This document shows positions 18,102 through 25,753 of a stretch of DNA of 64,000 nt, piece after piece. Source of the stretch: Knoellia remsis (GTDB taxonomy: Bacteria; Actinomycetota; Actinomycetes; Actinomycetales; Dermatophilaceae); assembly GCF_003002895.1 (NCBI RefSeq), contig NZ_PVTI01000019.1:1-64000 (forward strand). Reading direction: 5' to 3'. Every line of letters starts with the position of its first letter. Within the stretch, counting starts at the first letter, position 1. The translations under genes and the position numbers were made by a program. The notes beneath the pieces were generated by a model. It ran no database searches and was not told the origin of the DNA. It saw only the letters and a list, made by a program, of their open reading frames with translations.

Positions 18102-19000
18102 CCGGTGCGCGCGCCCTACGAGTCGAACCGCGCCGTACCCGGGCCATCACCTTGCGGCCCCGGTCGGCCGCGGCGATCGCTGCCGTGAGCCTCGCGGGTG
18201 TCGTCGCCTTCGCATGGCCCCTGCTCGTCGACCCGGGCACGGCCCTCGCGGACTCCACGAACGCCCCGTTGCTGTTCTCCCTCCTCATGCCGCTCCTCCT
18301 CGCCGTCGTCCTCGCGGAGATCTCCGAGGGTGGCCTCGACGTCAAGGCGGTCGCGATGCTCGGCGTCCTCTCCGCCGTGGGCGCCGCCCTCCGCCCCGTC
18401 GGCGCGGGCACTGCAGGTCTAGAGACCGTCTTCTTCCTTCTCATCCTCGGTGGCCGGGTGTTCGGTGCGGGATTCGGCTTCGTCCTTGGCGCGACGACCC
18501 TGTTCGCGTCGGCCCTCATCACCGGCGGTGTCGGGCCGTGGCTGCCGTTCCAGATGCTCGGGGCGGCGTGGGTGGGGCTCGGCGCAGGGCTGCTGCCCCC
18601 ACTGCGCGGCAAGGCCGAGATCGCGATGCTCGCGGCATACGGCGCAGTGGCCGGACTGCTCTACGGCGTGGCGCTCAACCTCATGTTCTGGCCCTTCACG
18701 ACGGGTCTGGACACCGAACTGTCGTTCGTCGCAGGGGCACCGGTGGTCGAGAACCTGCAGCGGTTCGTCGTCTTCAGCCTGGCGAGCTCACTGGGCTGGG
18801 ACGTGGGCCGCGCCCTGACCAATGCCGCCCTCATCTCGCTGACCGGCAGCATCGTGCTACGCACTCTGCGGCGGGCGGCTCGCAGGGCGGCGTTCGCAGC
18901 GCCCGTCACGTTCGCAGCGCCCGTCACGTTCGAGCCCGGGCCGCCATCGGCGACATCGACCGCGCCCACCACCGCCCACACGCAGACCACGTCCGGTTGA
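18098..19000 (+). CDS. ECF transporter substrate-binding (S) component, probably cobalamin-type
   Basis: 300 residues with about six membrane helices and an inner segment GGRVFGAGFGFVLGATTLFA like those of S components. The basic N-terminus and the polar C-terminal tail are outside the core. The tail contains a duplicated FAAPVT. The cobalamin riboswitch at the head of the operon points to cobalamin or a corrinoid (CbrT-like) as substrate. Some S components of similar sequence are annotated for other vitamins, so this rests on context. Confidence 0.75.
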   Translation: MTGARALRVEPRRTRAITLRPRSAAAIAAVSLAGVVAFAWPLLVDPGTALADSTNAPLLFSLLMPLLLAVVLAEISEGGLDVKAVAMLGVLSAVGAALRPVGAGTAGLETVFFLLILGGRVFGAGFGFVLGATTLFASALITGGVGPWLPFQMLGAAWVGLGAGLLPPLRGKAEIAMLAAYGAVAGLLYGVALNLMFWPFTTGLDTELSFVAGAPVVENLQRFVVFSLASSLGWDVGRALTNAALISLTGSIVLRTLRRAARRAAFAAPVTFAAPVTFEPGPPSATSTAPTTAHTQTTSG

Positions 19001-19030
19001 CCCACGACGGGCTTTGGCACAATCGCCGCC

Positions 19031-19567
19031 ATGAGTCCTCTCGAGCTCGACGACACGACCGCCTGGCTGAGCCGGGAGGAGCTCGACAACGCCCGCGAGC
19101 GCCTGCCGATTCTCTATGTCGACGCGGTGCCGGTGCGGGTCGACGAGCGCGGCGCGGTGACGTCGGTCGGGCTGTTGTTGCGGGCCTCCGACGGTGAGAT
19201 CCAGCGCGAGCTCGTGTCGGGGCGGGTGATGTACCACGAGCGGGTGCGGGACGCCCTGCTGCGGCACCTCGAGAAGGACCTCGGCCCGATGGCGCTGCCG
19301 GCCGTGCCACCGTCACCGGTGCCGTTCACCGTGGCCGAGTACTTCCCGACGCCGGGCGTGACGCCGTTCCACGACCCGCGCCAGCATGCCGTGTCGCTTG
19401 CGTTCGTCGTGCCCGTCGCCGGCGACTGCGCGCCCCAGCAGGACGCGCTCGACCTCGCCTGGCTCAGTCCCGAGGACGCGCTCGCCCCCGCCGTGCTCGC
19501 CGAGATGGACCGCGGCCACGGTGTGCTGCTGCGACAGGCGCTCGCCCACCTCGGGCACCCCGTCTGA
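19031..19567 (+). CDS. Nudix-like hydrolase family protein (DUF4916)
   Basis: 178 residues. It has the Nudix-like order of strands, but the Nudix box is degenerate: GRVMYHERVRDALLRHLEKD replaces the usual GX5EX7REUXEEXGU. The metal-binding glutamates are incomplete, so catalysis is doubtful. DUF4916 proteins are common in actinobacteria. A CACAAT hexamer ends 7 bases before the ATG, with TTGACC upstream, so translation is probably leaderless and independent of the ECF operon. Confidence 0.75.
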   Translation: MSPLELDDTTAWLSREELDNARERLPILYVDAVPVRVDERGAVTSVGLLLRASDGEIQRELVSGRVMYHERVRDALLRHLEKDLGPMALPAVPPSPVPFTVAEYFPTPGVTPFHDPRQHAVSLAFVVPVAGDCAPQQDALDLAWLSPEDALAPAVLAEMDRGHGVLLRQALAHLGHPV

Positions 19568-19655
19568 CGGACCTGAGCGCAGCGGACGGGACGACGGCCG
19601 GCGCCCGGCCATCCCCTGCTCGCGACGTGCCTTTGCTTCCGCCCGCTGCAGCAGA

Positions 19656-19751
19656 TGTGGTTGTTTGCTCCAGCGGGCCGGAGCAAGTGTGGTTATTTGC
19701 TCCAGCGGGCCGAAGCAAGTGTGGTTATTTGCTCCCGTATGTCGGAGCAAA
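19656..19751. repeat. 32-bp tandem hairpin repeat, three copies
   Basis: Units start at 19656, 19688 and 19720 with TGTGGTT(G/A)TTTGCTCC. Each contains a TTGCTCC...GGAGCAA-type hairpin. The whole block is also bracketed by GTGCCTTTGC (19628) and GCAAAGGCAC (about 19746), so nested structures are possible. It lies between convergent genes and could terminate both. Confidence 0.8.
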
Positions 19752-19784
19752 GGCACCTCTCGTGGAGAGCACCTGCTCCACCGG

Positions 19785-20558
19785 TCAGCGCTCGCGGCCC
19801 TTGTTGAACTTGTCGACGGTGCGCGTCATGTCGGCTTTGTCGAGCGCCGCCGCGTCCTCGGGCGTGGGTGCCGTCCCACCGAGCCGGGCCGGCTGGTAGA
19901 CGAGGTCGTCGCCGGTCATCGCCGGGTACGCCGCCTGCTGCGCGTCGAGCTGCGCCTGCATGACGTCGCGCAGCCGCAACGTGGCAGCCGCACGGTCCTC
20001 CTCCGGCGCGACAGTGATCGGCTCACCGACCGTGATGAAGACGGGAATGTTGCTCCGGCCGAGGTGCTTGGGCAGGTTCTTGCTCCACACCCGCTGCGAG
20101 CCCCAGATCGTCGTCGGCAGGATCGGCACGCCGGCCTCCTGCGCCATCCGGACCGCTCCCGGCTTGAACTCCTTGAGCTCGAACGAGCGCGACATCGTCG
20201 CCTCTGGGAAGACACCGACGATCTCGCCGTGCTTGAGGGCCTGCACCGCCCGGTTGAACGACTCGCGGCCGTCGCGTCGGTCGACCGGGATGTGCTTCAT
20301 GCCGCGCATGAGCGGGCCGGCGACGCGGTGCGAGAAGATCGACTTCTTCGCCATGAAGCGCACGAGACGCTTCGAGCGGCGGGCGACCAGCCCGGCATAC
20401 GTGAAATCGAAGTAGCCGGTGTGGTTGATCGCCATGACGGCGCCGCCGCTGCGAGGCACGTTGTCCTCGCCCTCCATGACGAACTTCAGCCCCTGCCCGA
20501 AGAAGACAACGCGGGCCGTGCCGATGATCGAGGTGTAGAGCGGTTCGATGGGCGCCAT
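19785..20558 (-). CDS. 1-acyl-sn-glycerol-3-phosphate acyltransferase family protein
   Basis: 257 residues in the PlsC family. Motif I is the HX4D box in NHTGYFDF (about residue 45). The FPEATMSRS motif (about 120) binds the phosphate of the acceptor. The expected role is acylation of lysophosphatidate at the inner membrane face. Function could also be in other lipid acylations. I chose the ATG at 20558; the frame is open further upstream without protein-like sequence. A 16-base palindrome (20568-20583) lies just ahead of it. Confidence 0.85.
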   Translation of the reverse strand: MAPIEPLYTSIIGTARVVFFGQGLKFVMEGEDNVPRSGGAVMAINHTGYFDFTYAGLVARRSKRLVRFMAKKSIFSHRVAGPLMRGMKHIPVDRRDGRESFNRAVQALKHGEIVGVFPEATMSRSFELKEFKPGAVRMAQEAGVPILPTTIWGSQRVWSKNLPKHLGRSNIPVFITVGEPITVAPEEDRAAATLRLRDVMQAQLDAQQAAYPAMTGDDLVYQPARLGGTAPTPEDAAALDKADMTRTVDKFNKGRER

Positions 20559-20567
20559 GGCGGACAG

Positions 20568-20583
20568 CCTACGGTGCCGTAGG
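20568..20583. promoter_or_regulatory. small palindrome upstream of the acyltransferase
   Basis: CCTACGG-TG-CCGTAGG is a perfect inverted repeat, followed by two copies of TAGGTTGCGTC(C/G)GTGC. It could be an operator for the acyltransferase or its divergent neighbour. No family can be named. Confidence 0.35.
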
Positions 20584-20664
20584 TTGCGTCCGTGCTCCCT
20601 AGGTTGCGTCGGTGCGCCGTCGCCCGCGGTATGCCGCCGGCGCACCTCTTCGTAGGGTCGCCTT

Positions 20665-21423
20665 GTGACGGATCCCATGGCTGACCCCGCAGACGCATAC
20701 CTCGATCCTGAGGGTAAGGGGATGCGCCTTTCGCGAAGACTCGTCCTTGTAGCACTGGCCCTGTTGGCGTTGACGATCTCGGTGTGGACCGCAACCCGAC
20801 CGAATCTGAACAGTATTTTTCTCAGCGCTAGGTTCCCAAACCCCGTTGCGGCGATCTCGTGGGTGATCTTGCTTGTGCTACTCCTATTCCAGGTCAGCGC
20901 AAAGATTCGCCCGTTTACAATAGGCATCGCCTTCATCCTCGCATTTCCCATGCCGCTGTACGGCGCGGTCGGTGCAACTGCCTTGTACGGTCAGTTCGTA
21001 ATGGACCGAGTACCCGCGGAAGTCTCAGCAGTAGGCGCTGCTCCCGGACGCGGCCCCTACGTGGTCACATACAGGTTCGTCGACGGCAGCACCGAGCGAG
21101 GAACCTGGGAGTACGTCTCCCCTTATGGCAGCCGCGGCGATGCGAACTACACCGCACCCAGCGTGGGCACGGAGGTCACGGTGATGCGCGATCCACGAGG
21201 CGTGTTGCCTCCGCGCACGGCAAGTCGCACCGAAGGAACGCCGGAAGGCACCACGTCGGCCCTGTTGTACGCCACGCCCGCGCTACTGGGGACAGTGGTC
21301 CTCTCGGCGGTCATCGCATCGGTGCTGACCCGGCGGCGCAGCTTCATCACCGACTCGTCGCGACCCGGCGTCAGTCCAGCGGCGGCAGGGGACGCTCCCT
21401 CAGCTCCCGGACCATCTTCATGA
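20665..21423 (+). CDS. membrane protein of unknown function, DUF3592-like
   Basis: 252 residues. Three helices lie in the first 120 residues and one near residue 220, flanking an extracellular domain of about 90 residues. That domain has a pattern resembling DUF3592 (VVTYRFVDGSTERG, then VGTEVTVMRDPRG). The GTG at 20665 lies 6 bases after a TAGGGT hexamer, so the transcript may be leaderless. Codon use has more A and T than neighbours and there is no GTATGCCG copy, which hints at a different origin. Its 3' end overlaps a small gene on the other strand. Confidence 0.65.
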   Translation: MTDPMADPADAYLDPEGKGMRLSRRLVLVALALLALTISVWTATRPNLNSIFLSARFPNPVAAISWVILLVLLLFQVSAKIRPFTIGIAFILAFPMPLYGAVGATALYGQFVMDRVPAEVSAVGAAPGRGPYVVTYRFVDGSTERGTWEYVSPYGSRGDANYTAPSVGTEVTVMRDPRGVLPPRTASRTEGTPEGTTSALLYATPALLGTVVLSAVIASVLTRRRSFITDSSRPGVSPAAAGDAPSAPGPSS

Positions 21424-21649
21424 CCTCGGCCTGCTCTTCACGCACCGCACTGAAGGTGGAGTAGTTGAGGCGGTAGTCCTCGTCCGATTCCGGTTCTTGC
21501 TGGAGTTCCGGGAGTTTGTCCGCCTTCTCCTCTGCGACCGAACGGACGAACTCTGCCTCGGAGCTGTCGTCGTCGCCGGAAAGGACTCGCTCAAGACTTG
21601 TCTCAATAGGGGAGAAATGCCCCCGCAGACCGGCACGGCTCAGCAGCGG
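21371..21649 (-). CDS. small acidic protein directly downstream of eccC, no normal start codon
   Basis: The minus-strand frame that follows the eccC stop stays open for about 90 codons and has protein-like composition. It is acidic and helical, with LSGDDDSSEAEF, then VAEEKADKLPEL, ending RERPLPPLD. There is no ATG, GTG or TTG in its first two thirds. Possible starts are a CTG or the ATT near 21612. The frame is continuous with eccC across a single TGA, so readthrough of the eccC stop is another option. It overlaps the end of the opposite-strand gene by 53 bases. Function is unknown. Confidence 0.45.
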   Translation of the reverse strand, partial: PLLSRAGLRGHFSPIETSLERVLSGDDDSSEAEFVRSVAEEKADKLPELQQEPESDEDYRLNYSTFSAVREEQAEVMKMVRELRERPLPPLD

Positions 21650-24600
21650 TCAGCTGTGCTTGGCCGGCAGCCAGCCGAACTGGACGAACTGGTTGCCGAG
21701 GTCGCGGGTGACCAGGCGACCACGGCCGGGCGGCTGGATCGAGCCCTTGATGTTGCCGACGAGGGCACCCTCGTCAGGCGGCGTCGAGAGCATGATCCCG
21801 GGCGCGGCGAGGTCGCGCAGCGCCTGCAGGACCGGTTCGTAGCTCGACCGCGACGCACCTCCGGAGCGGCGGGTGAGCACGAGGTGCAGACCCACGTCGG
21901 CAGCCTGGGCGAGGAGGGGCACGAGCGGACGCAGCGGCGAGCCGGACGAGGTCACGACGAGGTCGTAGTCGTCGACGAGGATGAACGCCTCCGACCCGGA
22001 CCACCAGCTGCGGGCACGCAGCTGCTCGGGGGTGATGTCCGGCCCGGGCAGGCGCGTCCGCAGGAAGGCGGTGAGGCCCTCCATCTCGGCGGTGACCTGC
22101 TCCTCGGTCGTCATGTACTCGGCGACGTGCTCCTGCGGCAGCTCGCCGAGCAGCGATCGGCGGTAGTCGACGACGAAGAGCTTCGCCTGGTCCGGTGTGT
22201 AGAGCCGGGCCACCTCGCTGGCATAGGCGCGCAGCATCGCCGACTTGCCGGAGTCCGAGTCGCCGAAGAGGTAGAGGTGGGAGTCCTCCTCGACGTTGAC
22301 ACCGACCGGCTCGAGGTTGCTCTCGTTGATCCCGAGCAGGACGCGCTTGTCGCCCGCTCCGGCCTGGGACCGCAGCTGGTCGAGCGTGATCATCTCGGGC
22401 AGCAGCCGCAGCTTCGGCGGCGTGGGGCCCTGCCACGCGGCGTCGACCTTGGCGATGAGGTCCTCGACACCTTCGCCGAGGTCGTCGACGCTGCCGCTGT
22501 CGTCGATGCGCGGGATGCCGGAGAGGAAGTGGTGCTTGGTCATCGTGATACCGCGGCCGGGCCGGCCCTTGGGGACGTTGGCGGCAACCTTGCGGTCGAT
22601 CTCGGAGTCTCCGGGGTCACCGAGACCGAGCTCGACCCGGGTCCCGAGCATGTCGCGGATCGACATGCGGAAGTCCATCCAGCGCGAGGTCGTGATGACG
22701 ACGTGGATGCCGAAGGTGAGACCGCGACCGGCGAGCCCGCTGATCGTCGCCTCGAGCTCGTCGAACTCGGCGCGGATCGTCGGCCACCCGTCGACGACGA
22801 GGAAGACGTCGCCGTAGCCGTCGTCGGCCCGGCCCTCGGCGCGGCGGCGGCGGTAGGTCTCGATGGAGTCGATGCCCTGGGCCCGGAAGTAGGCCTCGCG
22901 CTTGTCGATGATCCCGGAGATCTCGGCGATGGTGCGGCGGACCACGTCGGGCTCGTTGCGGTTCGCCACGCCGGCGACGTGAGCCAGCCGCGAGAACGGC
23001 GTGAAGGTGCCGCCACCGAAGTCGAGGATGTAGAACTGGGTCTCCAACGGGGTCGTCGTCAGCGCGATCGACGAGACGAGGGTGCGGACGAACGTCGAGC
23101 GCCCGGTACGCGGACCGCCGACGACCGCGACGTGGCCGGCCGCACCGCCGAGCTGCATGACGAAGAGCTCGCGGCGCTGCTCGAGCGGGCGGTCGACGAT
23201 GCCCATGGGGAAGACGTAGCTGCCCTGGGCGCGCCAGCGCTTGCTCACGAGACCGAGCTGGGGGTCGGGGGCGAGGTCACCGAGGAGCTGGTCGAGCGAG
23301 TTCGGCACGTCGAGCGGCGGGAGCCACACCTGGTGCGCCGGGCGGCCCTTGCCCTTCATGCGCGACACCGCGATGTCGAAGACGGCGCGGGTCTCCTCGG
23401 GCTCACCGGTGGGCTGGGCCTCCTCCTCGACACGGGGGGCAGCCGAGATCGCCTTGGCCGTGGTGAACGGCAGGACCTGCATCGCCGCGCCCGCGCCGCC
23501 GCCGGTGGCCGCCCGCCGTCGGCCCTTCGGCGGACCGGAGACGTATGCCGCCTTGAACTTCAGGAGCGTCGTCTGGTCCGGCTTGAGGTAGCCCAGACCC
23601 GGCACCGGCGGCAGCTCGTAGGCGTCCGGGACCCCGATGACGGTGCGGGACTCACCGGCGGAGAAGGTGCGCAGACCGATCCGGTAGGACAGGTGCGACT
23701 CGAGCCCGCGCAGCCGTCCCTCTTCGAGGCGCTGCGAGGAGAGCAGCAGGTGCATGGACAGCGACCGCCCGAGTCGCCCGATGGCGACGAAGAGGTCGGC
23801 GAACTCCGGCTTGGCGGACAACAGCTCGGAGAACTCGTCGGCCACGATGAGCAGCGCCGGCAGCGGCTCGAGGTCGGCCCCGGCCGCACGCGCCTTCTCG
23901 TAGTCGGTGACGTTGGCGAAGTTGCCGGCGGAGCGGAGCAGCTCCTGTCGGCGGGTCATCTCGCCCTGGAGCGCGTCCTGCATGCGCTCGACGAGGGTGA
24001 GCTCCTGGCCGAGGTTGGTGATGACCGCGGAGACGTGCGGCATGTCCGCCATCCCTGCGAACGTCGCGCCACCCTTGAAGTCGACGAGGACGAAGTTGAG
24101 CTGCTCGGACGAGTGCGTCATCGCGAGCGCGAGCACGAGCGTGCGCAACAGCTCGGACTTGCCGGAACCGGTGGCGCCGATGACGAGGCCGTGCGGCCCC
24201 ATGCCCTGCTGGGCGGACTCCTTGATGTCGAGCGCGACGACCTGGCCGCTGCCGCCGACACCGATGGGCACCCGCAGCCGGTCGCGCTGGAGGCGGGGCC
24301 GCCACGCCGTCGCGGGGTCGAAGTCGCGGACGTCGCCCAGGCCGAGGAGGTCGACGAGCTCGGTGCTCGTCGTGAGGGCATCGCGCACCTCGACCTCGCC
24401 ACTGACGAACATCGGCGCGAGGCGGCGTGCCGCGGCCTCGGCCTCGGTCACCGTCATCTGGTCGGCGAGCCCCTTCGCGCCGCCACGGCTGAGGCTGAGG
24501 ATCTCGAAGGGCACCTGCCCGGTCGTCGTTCCGTGTCGCTCGCTCTCGACCGCGAGCCGCAGGGTCGTCGTCGAGTCGAGCTCACCCCACTGCTCGGGCA

Positions 24601-25618
24601 GGTCGATGACCGTGACACCGAGGACCCCCTCCTCGGTCACGAGCGGGTTGTGCCGCGGCAGGCGGGCGCCGTCGACGACGACGACGACGTGCGGAGCCGG
24701 AGGCTGGCTCGTCGGACCGAAGCGAGGCCGGTCGGTGACGTCGTCGGGGAGCAGCTCGAGCAGCTCGTCGACCGACTCGGCGACGAGGCGCATCGGACCG
24801 ACGGCGTCGCGTTCTGTGGGGCTGAGCGCGTGCGGCAGCCACTTGAGCCAGTCCCACTCCTCGCGAGAGTCCGGTCCGGTGAGCGCCGCGACGATGAGCG
24901 TGTCCGGTGAGTGCATGACCGCGGCGTTGACGACGAGCGAGCGCGCGAGCGCCCGGGCCGGCGCCGCCTCACCGGTGATCTGGACTCGCGCCCAGGCCGG
25001 CAGCGACACCGACGCGGGCAGCCCCTGCTGCACGCGGTGCGTGGTCAGCAGCCGGTGCAGCGCCGACGCCGCGACGGGGTCGAGCTGGGCGAGCGGCGGC
25101 GTCTCGGCCGGTTCGAGGGTGAGGCACAGTGGCTGCGCCGTCGTGCCCATGCGCACGTGGAGGAAGTCGTCGTCGGCCGGGAGCCGCTCCCACACGCGGC
25201 TCTTCTCCTCGGCGAGGAGCGGCAGCGACGTCGGGGCGGGATAGTTCCACAGTCCCGCTTCCCGCTGTTTCGCGGCGGCGTCCCGGACCGTCTCGCGCAC
25301 CTCCGCGAGGTAGGCGAGGTACTCGCGCCGGTTCGAGATGACCTCGCTGGTGTGCTGCTGGCGCTGGCGCAGACCGCTGGAGAAGACGAACCCGAGGGAG
25401 GCGACGAGGAACATCCCCGCGCCGATGATGCCCCGGGGGCCGGGCTGTGACAGGGCGACGAAGCCCATGGAGCCGACCGAGCCCAGCATCGGCACCGCCT
25501 GCATGAGGATGTTGCTCACACCCTCGGCCGGCGTGATCTCCGGCGGTGGCTGCAGGACGATCCGTCCGGTGGGGACCGACGGTGCGTCCTGTCGCGTCCC
25601 TCCGACTGTCGCGGTCAC
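21650..25618 (-). CDS. eccC: type VII secretion ATPase EccC (FtsK/SpoIIIE family)
   Basis: 1322 residues in one chain, equal to fused EccCa and EccCb. The N-terminal membrane part (helices at about 30-75) is followed by the stalk domain and three ATPase domains. Their P-loops are GATGSGKSE (about 480, canonical), GGPRTGRST (about 833, changed) and GDSDSGKSA (about 1118). In this family ATPase 1 drives secretion and the later domains bind the signal of WXG100 substrates. The start is GTG 25618 after GGGAGGGAAGC. It is divergent from an EccD gene, 135 bases apart. Confidence 0.96.
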   Translation of the reverse strand: MTATVGGTRQDAPSVPTGRIVLQPPPEITPAEGVSNILMQAVPMLGSVGSMGFVALSQPGPRGIIGAGMFLVASLGFVFSSGLRQRQQHTSEVISNRREYLAYLAEVRETVRDAAAKQREAGLWNYPAPTSLPLLAEEKSRVWERLPADDDFLHVRMGTTAQPLCLTLEPAETPPLAQLDPVAASALHRLLTTHRVQQGLPASVSLPAWARVQITGEAAPARALARSLVVNAAVMHSPDTLIVAALTGPDSREEWDWLKWLPHALSPTERDAVGPMRLVAESVDELLELLPDDVTDRPRFGPTSQPPAPHVVVVVDGARLPRHNPLVTEEGVLGVTVIDLPEQWGELDSTTTLRLAVESERHGTTTGQVPFEILSLSRGGAKGLADQMTVTEAEAAARRLAPMFVSGEVEVRDALTTSTELVDLLGLGDVRDFDPATAWRPRLQRDRLRVPIGVGGSGQVVALDIKESAQQGMGPHGLVIGATGSGKSELLRTLVLALAMTHSSEQLNFVLVDFKGGATFAGMADMPHVSAVITNLGQELTLVERMQDALQGEMTRRQELLRSAGNFANVTDYEKARAAGADLEPLPALLIVADEFSELLSAKPEFADLFVAIGRLGRSLSMHLLLSSQRLEEGRLRGLESHLSYRIGLRTFSAGESRTVIGVPDAYELPPVPGLGYLKPDQTTLLKFKAAYVSGPPKGRRRAATGGGAGAAMQVLPFTTAKAISAAPRVEEEAQPTGEPEETRAVFDIAVSRMKGKGRPAHQVWLPPLDVPNSLDQLLGDLAPDPQLGLVSKRWRAQGSYVFPMGIVDRPLEQRRELFVMQLGGAAGHVAVVGGPRTGRSTFVRTLVSSIALTTTPLETQFYILDFGGGTFTPFSRLAHVAGVANRNEPDVVRRTIAEISGIIDKREAYFRAQGIDSIETYRRRRAEGRADDGYGDVFLVVDGWPTIRAEFDELEATISGLAGRGLTFGIHVVITTSRWMDFRMSIRDMLGTRVELGLGDPGDSEIDRKVAANVPKGRPGRGITMTKHHFLSGIPRIDDSGSVDDLGEGVEDLIAKVDAAWQGPTPPKLRLLPEMITLDQLRSQAGAGDKRVLLGINESNLEPVGVNVEEDSHLYLFGDSDSGKSAMLRAYASEVARLYTPDQAKLFVVDYRRSLLGELPQEHVAEYMTTEEQVTAEMEGLTAFLRTRLPGPDITPEQLRARSWWSGSEAFILVDDYDLVVTSSGSPLRPLVPLLAQAADVGLHLVLTRRSGGASRSSYEPVLQALRDLAAPGIMLSTPPDEGALVGNIKGSIQPPGRGRLVTRDLGNQFVQFGWLPAKHS

Positions 25619-25753
25619 GCTTCCCTCCCGAGTGCTCGTTCGTGGGCCAACCTATCCCGAGCGCCCCACACGGCGGAGGGTGGCGCACCATCGGCCCGCA
25701 TCGCGGCCTATCCTTCCAAGTGGCCGGTGCCGCGTCGACGAGGGAGGGACGGT

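Noticed and set aside
21497-24910. A 1137-codon open frame on the plus strand opposite eccC
   Set aside because: It is the antisense shadow of EccC. Its composition is rich in Arg, Asp, Glu and Val as expected from reversed GC-rich codons, and no domain is seen.
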